From Bradyrhizobium sp. 190 (lineage in GTDB: Bacteria; Pseudomonadota; Alphaproteobacteria; Rhizobiales; Xanthobacteraceae), in assembly GCF_023073415.1 (NCBI RefSeq), contig NZ_JADPJL010000037.1, positions 62,001 to 126,000 of the forward strand: DNA of 64,000 nucleotides, written 5' to 3'. Below the pieces are notes generated by a model. That model was not told where the DNA came from, did no database searches, and saw only the letters and a list, made by a program, of their open reading frames with translations. Shown one piece after another: positions 26,942-39,664 of the stretch (within the stretch, counting starts at the first letter, position 1; every line of letters begins with the position of its first letter). A program made the translations under genes and the position numbers.

Positions 26942-27958
26942 TTACGCCGCCTTCTTTCCCAATCCAAACGCATCCGCCAACAGGCTATACGATTTCTTGC
27001 GCGCATCGTGCTCATACACCGCGGTAATGATCATCAATTCATCCGGCTGGCCGGCCGTGATCATAGGCTCAAGCTTCGCCATGATCGTCGCCGGGCTGCC
27101 GACGAACAGCCGCGAGCGGTTGCGCATGACCGAGGCGCGCTCGGCGTCGGAATAATCATAGGCCAGCGCTTCCTCGACGCTCGGCAACGGCAGATATTGT
27201 CCGCGGTCGCGGCGCAGGCGGTTGAGGTCCATCGAGGAAGCGAGATGTTCGGCTTCCGCATCGGTTTCGGCGGCAACGGCAGCGACGGCGAGAATGCCGT
27301 GCGGCTTGGCGCGCCAGCCGGACGGCTTGAAGTGGTCGCGGTAGTTGGTCATCGCCGCGATCGCGTCATAAGACGCAAAATGATGCGCGAACGCGAAACC
27401 CATTCCGACTTGCGCGGCCAGTTCCGAAGAGTAGTCGCTCGAGCCGAGCAGCCAGATCGGCGGCAGCGGCGTATCGTCCGGCATCGCCACCACATTGTTG
27501 TAGGGATGGCCGGGTGGGAAATCGCGGGTCTCCCACAACACCAGCTCACTCAGCCGTTCGAGAAAATCGTCGCCTTCGCGGCGATCGAGCCGGCTGCGCA
27601 GCGCATGCGCCGTGGCGCCATCGGTGCCGGGTGCGCGGCCGAGGCCAAGATCGATACGGCCGGGAAACAGCGCCTCCAGCATCTTGAAGCGCTCGGCCAC
27701 GACCAGCGGCGCGTGGTTGGGCAGCATCACGCCGCCGGAGCCGACGCGGATATGGTTCGTCACCGCCGCGATCTGCCCGATCATCAAATCGGGCGCCGGG
27801 CTCGCCACCGAGGCCAGGTTGTGGTGCTCGGCGAGCCAATAGCGGACATAGCCGAGCCCATCGACATGGCGCGCCAGATCGATGCTGTTCTGCAGCGCGT
27901 GGGCCGGGCGGGTGCCTGTGGTGACAACGGAGAGGTCGAGGACTGAAAGCGGGATCAT
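26942..27958 (-). CDS. LLM class flavin-dependent oxidoreductase (luciferase-like)
   Basis: A 338-residue bacterial luciferase-like monooxygenase with an (alpha/beta)8 fold. Family motifs include DGLGYVRYWLAEHHN, IRVGSGGVMLPNHAPLVVAE and GRIDLGLGRAPGTDG. The LLM group without a partner subunit uses FMNH2 or F420 to oxidise diverse substrates; the substrate is not evident. The C-terminal part (GSPATIMAKLEPMITAGQPDELMIIT) is typical. No flavin reductase gene is adjacent. Confidence 0.9.
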   Translation of the reverse strand: MIPLSVLDLSVVTTGTRPAHALQNSIDLARHVDGLGYVRYWLAEHHNLASVASPAPDLMIGQIAAVTNHIRVGSGGVMLPNHAPLVVAERFKMLEALFPGRIDLGLGRAPGTDGATAHALRSRLDRREGDDFLERLSELVLWETRDFPPGHPYNNVVAMPDDTPLPPIWLLGSSDYSSELAAQVGMGFAFAHHFASYDAIAAMTNYRDHFKPSGWRAKPHGILAVAAVAAETDAEAEHLASSMDLNRLRRDRGQYLPLPSVEEALAYDYSDAERASVMRNRSRLFVGSPATIMAKLEPMITAGQPDELMIITAVYEHDARKKSYSLLADAFGLGKKAA

Positions 27959-28340
27959 GGCGCTAAACTAGTGCGGCGAGCGAGGGCGACAAAGGCCTGG
28001 CTGGCGCAGGTCAGGCCCGCGCTTGTGGGGAAAGGGAGCACCGCGTCGCCGCTTGCTGGTGGGACAAAATGTGACATATTCAATAACTTCTACCTCTGCC
28101 CATCACCAAACATGCTATCTCTGAAGCCAGCTAATTTCTAATATGTTGTTTTTTCTAGATAAATATATTGTCGCACGGCCCACTCTATCTTCACACAGGA
28201 ACATTTGGATCGTATATTTTGCATAAATTGGGCCATTTCCCATATCCGATGGGCTGTTTGGCCAACCCCGTTTGGCCTATTTTAGCTCCTCGCCGCTAGG
28301 CCTGATGCCTGTCCGTTTCTGTGGAGCTTTGTGAAGTGCC
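27959..28340. other. AT-rich divergent region and possible structured leader of metF
   Basis: About 380 bases without a gene, of which 28070-28280 is markedly AT-rich compared with the surrounding DNA (for example TTGTTTTTTCTAGATAAATA at 28143-28162). Near its end, CCCAT/ATGGG (28239-28253) and two GGCC-based pairings (28231-28276, including GGCCAACCCCGTTTGGCC) could fold in RNA. No known SAM or cobalamin riboswitch consensus could be matched by eye. Confidence 0.4.
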
Positions 28341-29255
28341 ATGACCGAGGTTACTCCCCCCGCTTTCGACGGCCATCGCGCGCTGCATTCGCCAAGGATT
28401 TCCTTCGAGTTCTTTCCGCCCAAGACGGAAGAGATGGAGCGGAGCCTGTGGGAGACCATCAACCGGCTGGCACCGCTGGTGCCGAATTTCGTGTCCGTGA
28501 CCTATGGCGCCGGGGGCTCGACGCGCGAACGCACCCATTCGACCATCGCGCGCATCCTGAAAGAAACCCGCCTGACGCCGGCCGCGCATCTGACCTGCGT
28601 CGGCGCGCCGAAGGGCGAGATCGACGACGTCGTGGCGCGCTATCACGAGATCGGCGTCCGCCACATCGTGGCGCTGCGCGGCGATCCGACCACCGGCATC
28701 GGCACCGTCTACCATGCCCACCCGGATGGCTATCAGAGCTCGCCCGACCTGATCGAAGGCATCAAGAAGCGCTATCCCGATATCGAAGTCTCGGTTTCGG
28801 CTTATCCCGAAAAACATCCGGAGAGCCCGACGATCGACGCAGACATCGACACGCTGAAGGCCAAGGTCGACGCCGGCGCGACGCGTGCCATCACGCAGGT
28901 GTTCTTCGATAACGACCTCTACTTCCGCTACCTCGATCGCGTCCGCGCCCGCGGCATCGATGTTCCGGTCGTGCCGGGCATCATGCCGATGCACAATTTC
29001 AAGCAGGCGCGCAGCTTCGTGACGCGCGCGGGCACAACGGTGCCGAGCTGGCTGGCGGACAAGTTCGAAGGCCTCGACGACGACGCCGAGACGCGCAAGC
29101 TGGTCGCCGCCACCGTTGCGGCCGGTCAGGTGCAAAAGCTCGCCAAGCACGGCGTCGATACCTTTCATTTCTACACCATGAACCGCGCGGACCTCGTGTT
29201 TGCGATCAGCCATCTCCTGGGAATTCGTCCCAATGGCGCACAGAAAGCCGCCTGA
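28341..29255 (+). CDS. metF: 5,10-methylenetetrahydrofolate reductase
   Basis: A 304-residue FAD-dependent (beta/alpha)8 enzyme that reduces methylene-THF to methyl-THF. Recognisable motifs are ISFEFFPPKTEEME near the start, FVSVTYGAGGSTRERTH, HIVALRGDP and MPMHNFKQARSF. Its stop is four bases before the chosen metH ATG, so the enzyme that makes methyl-THF and the one that uses it are probably translated from one message. Confidence 0.96.
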   Translation: MTEVTPPAFDGHRALHSPRISFEFFPPKTEEMERSLWETINRLAPLVPNFVSVTYGAGGSTRERTHSTIARILKETRLTPAAHLTCVGAPKGEIDDVVARYHEIGVRHIVALRGDPTTGIGTVYHAHPDGYQSSPDLIEGIKKRYPDIEVSVSAYPEKHPESPTIDADIDTLKAKVDAGATRAITQVFFDNDLYFRYLDRVRARGIDVPVVPGIMPMHNFKQARSFVTRAGTTVPSWLADKFEGLDDDAETRKLVAATVAAGQVQKLAKHGVDTFHFYTMNRADLVFAISHLLGIRPNGAQKAA

Positions 29256-29259
29256 TCCG

Positions 29260-33114
<3,855 letters not shown>

Positions 33115-33117
33115 GCT

Positions 33118-33286
33118 CTTACCCTCCCCTGGAGGGGGAGGGTCGACGCTTCTGAAAGGAGCGGCGGGGTGGGGTGACGGTCTCTCCCCTCGAACAGTAC
33201 CCGAGTTGAAAGACCGTCACCCCACCCCGTCTCGCCCTTCGCTTCGCTCCATGCGAGCCGACCCTCCCCCTCCAGGGGAGGGTAAG
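33118..33286. repeat. 169-bp palindromic element, copy 1
   Basis: Perfect 28-bp terminal inverted repeats (33118-33145 and 33259-33286), beginning CTTACCCTCCCCTGGAGGGG, enclose an inner inverted repeat (GGGGTGACGGTCT near 33169 and AGACCGTCACCCC near 33211). The whole element can fold into one long hairpin. It starts four bases after the metH stop. A second copy of identical length lies inverted at 38554-38722. Confidence 0.85.
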
Positions 33287-33312
33287 AAGCACCGTCGCTA
33301 CTGCAGCAACTT

Positions 33313-33387
33313 CGTCATCACCGGGCTTGACCCGCTAATTCATCTCACGAAGATGGATGGATGCGCGGGTCAAGCCCGCGCATGACG
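33313..33387. repeat. Short palindromic element (CGTCAT-CCGGGCTTG type)
   Basis: CGTCATCACCGGGCTTGACC at the left and GGGTCAAGCCCGCGCATGAC at the right, bounded by CGTCAT/ATGACG. It is the shortest and most degenerate copy of a family also seen at 35638, 36261, 39541 and 40842. Confidence 0.6.
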
Positions 33388-33403
33388 AGTGCGTGGAGCC
33401 CCC

Positions 33404-34066
33404 ATGAAATTCTTCTCGTTCTGGCGATCGCTGGCGAGTTTTCGCGTTCGCATCGCGCTCAATCTCAAGAACGTCCCTGTCGATGTCGTGTTCGTCGACC
33501 TCGACGCCAACGCGCATCGCGAAGCCGAGTATCGCCGCATCAATCCGCAGATGGCGCTGCCGGCGCTGGTCGAGGACGACGGCACCACGCTGTTCCAGTC
33601 GCTCGCCATCCTCGAATATCTCGACGAGAAATATCCCTCCCCGCCGCTGCTGCCCGCCGATATCAACGGCCGCGCCCGCGTTCGCGCGCTGGCGCTGATG
33701 GTGGCCTGCGAGGGCCACCCGCTGCTGACGCCGCGGGTGCGGCGCTATCTCGATCACGAACTCAATCTGCGCGACACGCAGCAAGCGGCATGGCGGCGGC
33801 ATTGGACCGTCGAGACGTTGGCGGCGCTGGAGGGGCATCTGGCCGGCCAGAAGGACACGGGAAAATTCTGCCATGGCGATCAACCGACGCTGGCAGACAT
33901 CTGCATGGTCGGCCACGTCACTGCCGCAGTAACGCAGCAGATCGACCTGAAAATCTATCCGACCGTGAAGCGCATCTTCGCGACCGCGATGACGCTGCCG
34001 GAATTTGCAAGAGCGCATCCGCTGGTGCAGCCGGACACCCCGGAAGCGATGCGGCCCAAGGCGTAA
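33404..34066 (+). CDS. maiA: Maleylacetoacetate isomerase-like glutathione S-transferase
   Basis: A 220-residue zeta-class GST. The N-terminus MKFFSFWRSLASFRVRIALN resembles the zeta-class signature (S-x-W-R-S-S/C-x-S-x-R-V-R-I-A-L), with Leu in place of the second small residue. NPQMALPALVEDDG and LFQSLAILEYLDEKYP form the glutathione site, and GDQPTLADICM lies in the C-terminal domain. MaiA isomerises maleylacetoacetate in tyrosine or homogentisate degradation, but no fumarylacetoacetase or homogentisate dioxygenase is adjacent, so the substrate is unconfirmed. GGAG sits five bases before the ATG. Confidence 0.8.
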   Translation: MKFFSFWRSLASFRVRIALNLKNVPVDVVFVDLDANAHREAEYRRINPQMALPALVEDDGTTLFQSLAILEYLDEKYPSPPLLPADINGRARVRALALMVACEGHPLLTPRVRRYLDHELNLRDTQQAAWRRHWTVETLAALEGHLAGQKDTGKFCHGDQPTLADICMVGHVTAAVTQQIDLKIYPTVKRIFATAMTLPEFARAHPLVQPDTPEAMRPKA

Positions 34067-34301
34067 GTTCCGTACGCTTACCCGGCTTGGCCGACAATCG
34101 CTGCTCTTCGGGATCAGCGCGTGGCACAACGTTGCCGCATAGCTCCGCCAGCGTCGTTTTGTCAGGAACCTTTCGCCATAAATCGCATCCGATGGGCAGC
34201 AAGGAAATCGTCACGCGTGCAATGCGGACAGCCCCGATTGCACCCGACGATGCCGAGCTGGACGGCAGTGCGTCTCGAATCCCACTTAAAGGAGGTGCCC
34301 A

Positions 34302-34859
34302 ATGGCAAAGACTCATTCGACTTCCATTACCAGACGACGCGTCGTCGCCGGGCTGGCGCTGGCCGCCGCCCCGATGACTTTGGCGGGCGGTAATAATGCT
34401 TACGCTCAGGCCCAGCAAACCAAGCCTGACAAGAGCCTGTATGACCGGCTCGGCGGCGTCTTCGCCATCGCGGCGGTCGTCGATCACTTCAGCGACGCCG
34501 TCGTGAAGAACCCTGTCGTCGGTCAGAAATCCAAGAATCCGCGGCTGAAGGAATGGCACACAAAGAACCTGACAAGGCTGCCCGGCCTCAAGTTCCAGCG
34601 AACCCTGTGGGTCTGCAACGTTTCAGGCGGACCGCTCCAGTTCACGGCCACCAAACCCGGGACGACGCCGCTTGGCCTCGAGGAGGCCCACCGCGACTTG
34701 CGGATCTCACCGGCTGAATTCGACGAGGTCGCAGCCGAACTCGGGCGGTCGCTGGACTTCGCCAAAGTCCCGAAGCGCGAGAAGGCCGAAGTGCTCGCAG
34801 CCTTCGCCGCTCACAAGGACGAAGTCACCGCGGGCTACGTCGCCACCAAGCGCGGCTGA
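34302..34859 (+). CDS. Exported group I truncated haemoglobin with Tat-like signal
   Basis: A 185-residue protein. Residues 1-36 form a twin-arginine-like signal (TRRRVVAGLALAAAPM, ending AYAQA). The mature part is a group I truncated globin: SLYDRLGGVFAIAAVVDHFS at the start, and LGLEEAHRDLRISPAEFDEV, where His130 is the expected proximal haem ligand. A very strong ribosome site, AAAGGAGGTG, precedes the ATG. Truncated globins bind O2 or NO and are usually cytoplasmic, so the export signal is unusual and points to a periplasmic role. The upstream 235 bases hold no gene that I can see. Confidence 0.85.
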   Translation: MAKTHSTSITRRRVVAGLALAAAPMTLAGGNNAYAQAQQTKPDKSLYDRLGGVFAIAAVVDHFSDAVVKNPVVGQKSKNPRLKEWHTKNLTRLPGLKFQRTLWVCNVSGGPLQFTATKPGTTPLGLEEAHRDLRISPAEFDEVAAELGRSLDFAKVPKREKAEVLAAFAAHKDEVTAGYVATKRG

Positions 34860-34901
34860 GGCTCGTGTTTCGGGACGATCGCCAGCCGTGAGAAGTAGAG
34901 A

Positions 34902-34985
34902 AGTAGGGTGGGCAAAGCGCAGCGTGCCCACCATCTTTCTTCAATGCTGCCGAACGGTGGGCACGCTACGCTTTGCCCACCCTAC
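34902..34985. repeat. Inverted repeat (GGGTGGGCAAAGCG type)
   Basis: The left arm from 34902 (AGTAGGGTGGGCAAAGCGCA, continuing GCGTGCCCACC) pairs with the right arm at about 34956-34985 (GGTGGGCACGCTACGCTTTG then CCCACCCTAC), with a 23-base centre. Arms are about 30 bp with few mismatches. It lies between the globin and the convergent GST and may act as a bidirectional terminator. Confidence 0.7.
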
Positions 34986-34990
34986 GAAAA

Positions 34991-35620
34991 TCACCCCTTC
35001 GGCGGCGCCAGCGGTTGAACGATTTCCTGGAACGGCGGCAGCGCCTCGCAGCGCTCGGAATGCGCCTTCAGCGCGGGATAGCGCGCGTCGAACAGCGCGG
35101 GATGCGCCTCACCGGTGAAGCGCAACACGCAGGCGACCGCGATATCGGCATGGCCGATGTTTTCGCCGAACCAATACGGCGTCTTGACATCAGCGCGCTC
35201 CCTTTCCAGCACCTCCAGCACGCCCGATATCTGCGACTTGCAGCGCTCGACCCAGAGATCGAGCTGCTTCTCCTTCCGCAGCACGCGCTCGTAAAGCAGG
35301 CTGACGCCCTTGTCGCCGAGGCCCATCGCCAGCGCCGAGATCCGCAAGTGCCGCCGCCGCGCCTCGCCGCTCCGCGCGATCATCGCCTTGTCGGGGCCGA
35401 CGACATCGTCGAGATGATCCAGGATCATCGCGCTCTCGATCAGCGCCTCGCCGTCATCAAGCACCAGCGTCGGCACACGCCGCAGCGGATTGAAGGGTGC
35501 GATCTTGTCGGCGTCGCCGAAGGTCGACCACGGCTTGTGCTCGAAAGCGATGCCATAAAGCCGCATGGCGATGGCGACGCGGCGGACGAAGGGGGAGTCG
35601 TATTGGCCGATCAGGATCAT
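34991..35620 (-). CDS. Glutathione S-transferase family protein
   Basis: A 209-residue GST with a thioredoxin-like N-terminal domain (MILIGQYDSPFVRRVAIAMR, NPLRRVPTLVLDDGEALIES) and a helical C-terminal domain with the HADIAVACVLRF stretch. The frame stays open upstream to 35752, but that part is encoded by a dispersed repeat, so the start is set at ATG 35620. The substrate is unknown. Confidence 0.87.
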   Translation of the reverse strand: MILIGQYDSPFVRRVAIAMRLYGIAFEHKPWSTFGDADKIAPFNPLRRVPTLVLDDGEALIESAMILDHLDDVVGPDKAMIARSGEARRRHLRISALAMGLGDKGVSLLYERVLRKEKQLDLWVERCKSQISGVLEVLERERADVKTPYWFGENIGHADIAVACVLRFTGEAHPALFDARYPALKAHSERCEALPPFQEIVQPLAPPKG

Positions 35621-35637
35621 GTTGTTCCCACTCAGGT

Positions 35638-35755
35638 TCGTCATTGCCGGGCAAAAGCGCGAAGCGCGTCCACCCGAGTTCGACCCGGCAATCCATCCCT
35701 CTTCAAAAGAATCTCTCGAGGAGGGATGGACGCCCGGATCAAGTCCGGGCATGAC
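35638..35755. repeat. Short palindromic element (CGTCAT-CCGGGCTTG type), variant with longer centre
   Basis: It has the CGTCATTGCCGGGC left end and CCCGGATCAAGTCCGGGCAT then GACAC at the right end, with GGGATGG/CCATCCC pairing in the middle (AATCCATCCCTCTT and GAGGGATGGACG). It separates the divergent GST and DUF6636 genes, so it lies in a promoter region rather than at a 3' end. Confidence 0.6.
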
Positions 35756-35828
35756 ACGCGGGGCGGGGTTGCGCTCCTCGCCATCCTAAGTACGCTGCTT
35801 CACATTGCAACCGGCGAGTCACGTGACG

Positions 35829-36245
35829 ATGCGCACTTTACCCATGCTTTCCGCGCTGTCCGTGCTGACACTTGCCGCCACAGCGCACGCCCAAACCGCT
35901 CCCACAGGCTTCCAGTCGCCATCGAAAAACATCGCCTGCCAATATTTCGACTACGACAAGCAGAACATCCTCCGTTGCGACATCAGTGCAATGGAAACCA
36001 AGCCGCGACGCCCCGCCGATTGCGAGCTCGACTACGGCGGCGCCTTCGAGATGAACGCCAAGGGCGCCGCCGCACGCATCTGCCACGGCGACACCGTGAT
36101 GGACAAATCACTGCCGGTGCTGGGCTATGGCGAGGTGTGGCAGCGCGGCGGGTTTACGTGCAAGTCGGAGCAGGCGGGCGTGACCTGTTTCAACACGGAC
36201 CGCCGCGGGTTCTCGCTCGCGCGGGTGAAGCAGGAGATGTTTTGA
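35829..36245 (+). CDS. Small secreted protein with six cysteines, DUF6636-like
   Basis: A 138-residue protein with a signal peptide (LPMLSALSVLTLAATAHAQ) and a mature region starting GFQSPSKNIACQYFD. The FxSPSxNIxC and LRCDI pattern is that of the DUF6636 family. Six cysteines (IACQ, LRCD, DCEL, RICH, FTCK, VTCF) suggest three disulfides in the periplasm. Function unknown. The ATG at 35829 begins the signal peptide; the frame extends upstream to 35805. Confidence 0.75.
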   Translation: MRTLPMLSALSVLTLAATAHAQTAPTGFQSPSKNIACQYFDYDKQNILRCDISAMETKPRRPADCELDYGGAFEMNAKGAAARICHGDTVMDKSLPVLGYGEVWQRGGFTCKSEQAGVTCFNTDRRGFSLARVKQEMF

Positions 36246-36260
36246 GACCACGCTCTCGTT

Positions 36261-36351
36261 CGTCATGGCCGGGCTTGTCCCGGCCATCCACGTCTTTGTC
36301 TCCTACCAAGAAAGTAAGACTTGGATCACCGGGGCAAGCCCGGTGATGACG
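36261..36351. repeat. Short palindromic element (CGTCAT-CCGGGCTTG type)
   Basis: The left end is CGTCATGGCCGGGCTTGTCC then CGGCCATCCACGTCTT; the right end is CACCGGGGCAAGCCCGGTGA then TGACG. The centre has a partial ACGTCTT/AAGACTTGG match. It fills the convergent gap between the DUF6636 gene and the GNAT gene. Confidence 0.75.
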
Positions 36352-36371
36352 GTTGAGAGTGTGCCCGCCCA

Positions 36372-36965
36372 TCACTCGATGATAGGCACATGCCGCGCCA
36401 CATCGCGCGGCGCGGTGCCGTCAAGCCGCGGATCGTCCGCGATCTCCACCTGCCGCCGAAACGGACGGAAACCCGAGCGCTGGTAGAACGCCAGCGCAGC
36501 CGGATGATCGAAAGTGCAGGTGTGCACCCATACGCGGTCGACCGGCCGGGACCATGCCAATTCCAGCGCACGGTTCATCAGCCAGCGGCCGGCACCGCTG
36601 CCGACCAGCTTTGCGGTGACGCCGAAGAAGACGAGTTCGCATTGGCCGGCGTCACGAAAATCCAGCTCGACCAGGCCTTCGTCGCGGCCCTCGCGCTCCA
36701 GCGCGTAGACTTCCACCAGCGGGGAGTGAAGGATCGCTGCCAGTTCAGCGGGTGGCATCCGCAGCCGCGAAAACCACAGCCATTCCTCACCGACGCGGCG
36801 ATAGAGATCACGAAACCAGTCGAGGGGTGGCATCTCAATCCGGCGCAGCGACCACGCGTCGGCGGGATCCGGACGCGGCGTGGGGCGCGCGGTCATCTCC
36901 AGATGCGTGACGATGGCGGCGACCTTGCCAGCGGGAACGTCGGAATAGCCGTCGGGCAGAATCAT
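36372..36965 (-). CDS. GNAT family N-acetyltransferase
   Basis: A 197-residue acetyl-CoA-dependent transferase. The central acetyl-CoA-binding region reads LVGSGAGRWLMNRALELAW (a V-x-x-G-x-G-R/A-x-L-type motif A), followed by VWVHTCTFDHPAALAFYQRS and GFRPFRRQ. It starts six bases after the glpK stop, so it is probably co-transcribed with glycerol kinase, but no functional link is clear. The substrate is unknown. Confidence 0.87.
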   Translation of the reverse strand: MILPDGYSDVPAGKVAAIVTHLEMTARPTPRPDPADAWSLRRIEMPPLDWFRDLYRRVGEEWLWFSRLRMPPAELAAILHSPLVEVYALEREGRDEGLVELDFRDAGQCELVFFGVTAKLVGSGAGRWLMNRALELAWSRPVDRVWVHTCTFDHPAALAFYQRSGFRPFRRQVEIADDPRLDGTAPRDVARHVPIIE

Positions 36966-36971
36966 CCGACG

Positions 36972-38471
<1,500 letters not shown>

Positions 38472-38553
38472 GACGTTGCTTCCCCGGGAAGTTTTGGTTG
38501 CGTGAGAGGCAATCCGATTGGGAGGCGGAGGTCAATATGGGGAGCCGACTGCC

Positions 38554-38722
38554 CTTACCCTCCCCTGGAGGGGGAGGGTCGGCTCACGTTGAGCGCAGCG
38601 AAATGTGAGACGGGGTGGGGTGACGGTCTCTCAGCTCGGGCACTGTTCGAGTGGAGAGACCGTCACCCCGCCCCGCCGCTCATTTCATGAGCGTCGACCC
38701 TCCCCCTCCAGGGGAGGGTAAG
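38554..38722. repeat. 169-bp palindromic element, copy 2 (inverted relative to copy 1)
   Basis: The same perfect 28-bp terminal repeats as copy 1 (38554-38581, 38695-38722) and the same total length. The interior matches copy 1 when reverse-complemented (for example GGGGTGACGGTCTCTC and GAGACCGTCACCCC), with scattered substitutions. It ends three bases from the SDR stop codon. Confidence 0.85.
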
Positions 38723-38725
38723 AGA

Positions 38726-39499
38726 TCACGTCGCGGCTGTCGTCACGCCGCCATCGACCACAATCGTCTGGCCGGTCATGAAGGTCGAAGCATCGGAGGC
38801 GAGATACGCCACTGCGCCGGCGATTTCGTCGGGCTCGCCGATGCGGCGAAGGGGCGTGCCGGCGGTGCGGCGCTTGAGATTTTCCGGGTCTTCCCACAAG
38901 GCGCGGGCGAAATCGGTTTTCACCAGGCCCGGCGCCACGCAATTGACGCGGACGCCCTTCGGGCCCCATTCGCCGGCGAGGCTGCGGCACAGCGCGAAAT
39001 CAGCGGCTTTGGAAATGCCGTAGGCGCCGATCACGGTGGAACCGCGCAGGCCCCCGATGGACGAGATGATCACCACCGAGCCGTTGCCGCGTTCGGCCAT
39101 TTGCGGGATCGTCAGCGCGCAGAGCCAGATGTTGCTCTTGACGTTACTGCCCATGATCTTGTCGAAGGCCTCGTCCTTGATGTCGAGCAGCGGGCCATAA
39201 TACGGATTCACCGCCGCGTTGCAGACGAGGATGTCGACCTTGCCGTAATGCTTGGTCGTGCCAGAGATCAGCGCCTCGACTTCCTCGCGGCGCGAGATGT
39301 TGCAGGGAATGACATGGGCGTCGCCGCCGGACTTTTTGATGCCTTCGGCGACTTCATGGCAGGCGTCGGCCTTGCGGCTGGAGATCACGACTTTCGCGCC
39401 GAGTTTGGCGAGCAGTTCGGCGGAGGAACGGCCGATGCCGCGGCTGGAGCCGGTGATGACGGCGACTTTTCCGGTGAGATCGAACGGGGTATTTTTCAC
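38726..39499 (-). CDS. SDR family NAD(P)-dependent oxidoreductase
   Basis: A 257-residue classical short-chain dehydrogenase. The Rossmann motif is TGSSRGIGRS (TGxxxGIG), followed by NAAVNPYYG (the NAAx motif), ISSIGG with the catalytic serine, and the YGISK motif with catalytic Tyr and Lys. The start is GTG 39499, after GGGAG; the longer frame upstream runs through a dispersed repeat. It is the last gene of the minus-strand fatty-acid cluster and could act as a 3-hydroxyacyl dehydrogenase or 3-oxoacyl reductase there, but its substrate is unproven. Confidence 0.9.
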   Translation of the reverse strand: MKNTPFDLTGKVAVITGSSRGIGRSSAELLAKLGAKVVISSRKADACHEVAEGIKKSGGDAHVIPCNISRREEVEALISGTTKHYGKVDILVCNAAVNPYYGPLLDIKDEAFDKIMGSNVKSNIWLCALTIPQMAERGNGSVVIISSIGGLRGSTVIGAYGISKAADFALCRSLAGEWGPKGVRVNCVAPGLVKTDFARALWEDPENLKRRTAGTPLRRIGEPDEIAGAVAYLASDASTFMTGQTIVVDGGVTTAAT

Positions 39500-39540
39500 T
39501 AGGCGTGCTCCCTGTTGTTTTTGTTTGTTGCAACTTTTTC

Positions 39541-39623
39541 CGTCATGGCCGGGCTTGACCCGGCCATCCACGACTTCCTTTGCCGCCAAGACGTGGATGC
39601 CCGGGACAAGCCCGGGCATGACG
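39541..39623. repeat. Short palindromic element (CGTCAT-CCGGGCTTG type)
   Basis: CGTCATGGCCGGGCTTGACC and CGGCCATCCACG at the left; ACGTGGATGCCCGGGACAAG and CCCGGGCATGACG at the right. Two nested hairpins share the CCACG/CGTGG core. It lies between the SDR gene and the preceding acyl-CoA dehydrogenase gene of the cluster. Confidence 0.8.
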
Positions 39624-39664
39624 ACTTTCATATGGCTGCGGTCGCGTGACCTACGACGAACGCG

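Noticed and set aside
28085..28330. SAM-II or cobalamin riboswitch before metF
   Set aside because: Short GCTAA-like strings occur, but the ordered stems and loops of these classes could not be aligned by eye.
35621..35752. Upstream extension of the GST gene
   Set aside because: The extra residues are encoded by a dispersed palindromic repeat; the domain begins at ATG 35620.
39500..39631. Upstream extension of the SDR gene
   Set aside because: The extension is repeat-derived (MPGLVPGIH-type translation recurs at other repeats); GTG 39499 has a good ribosome site.
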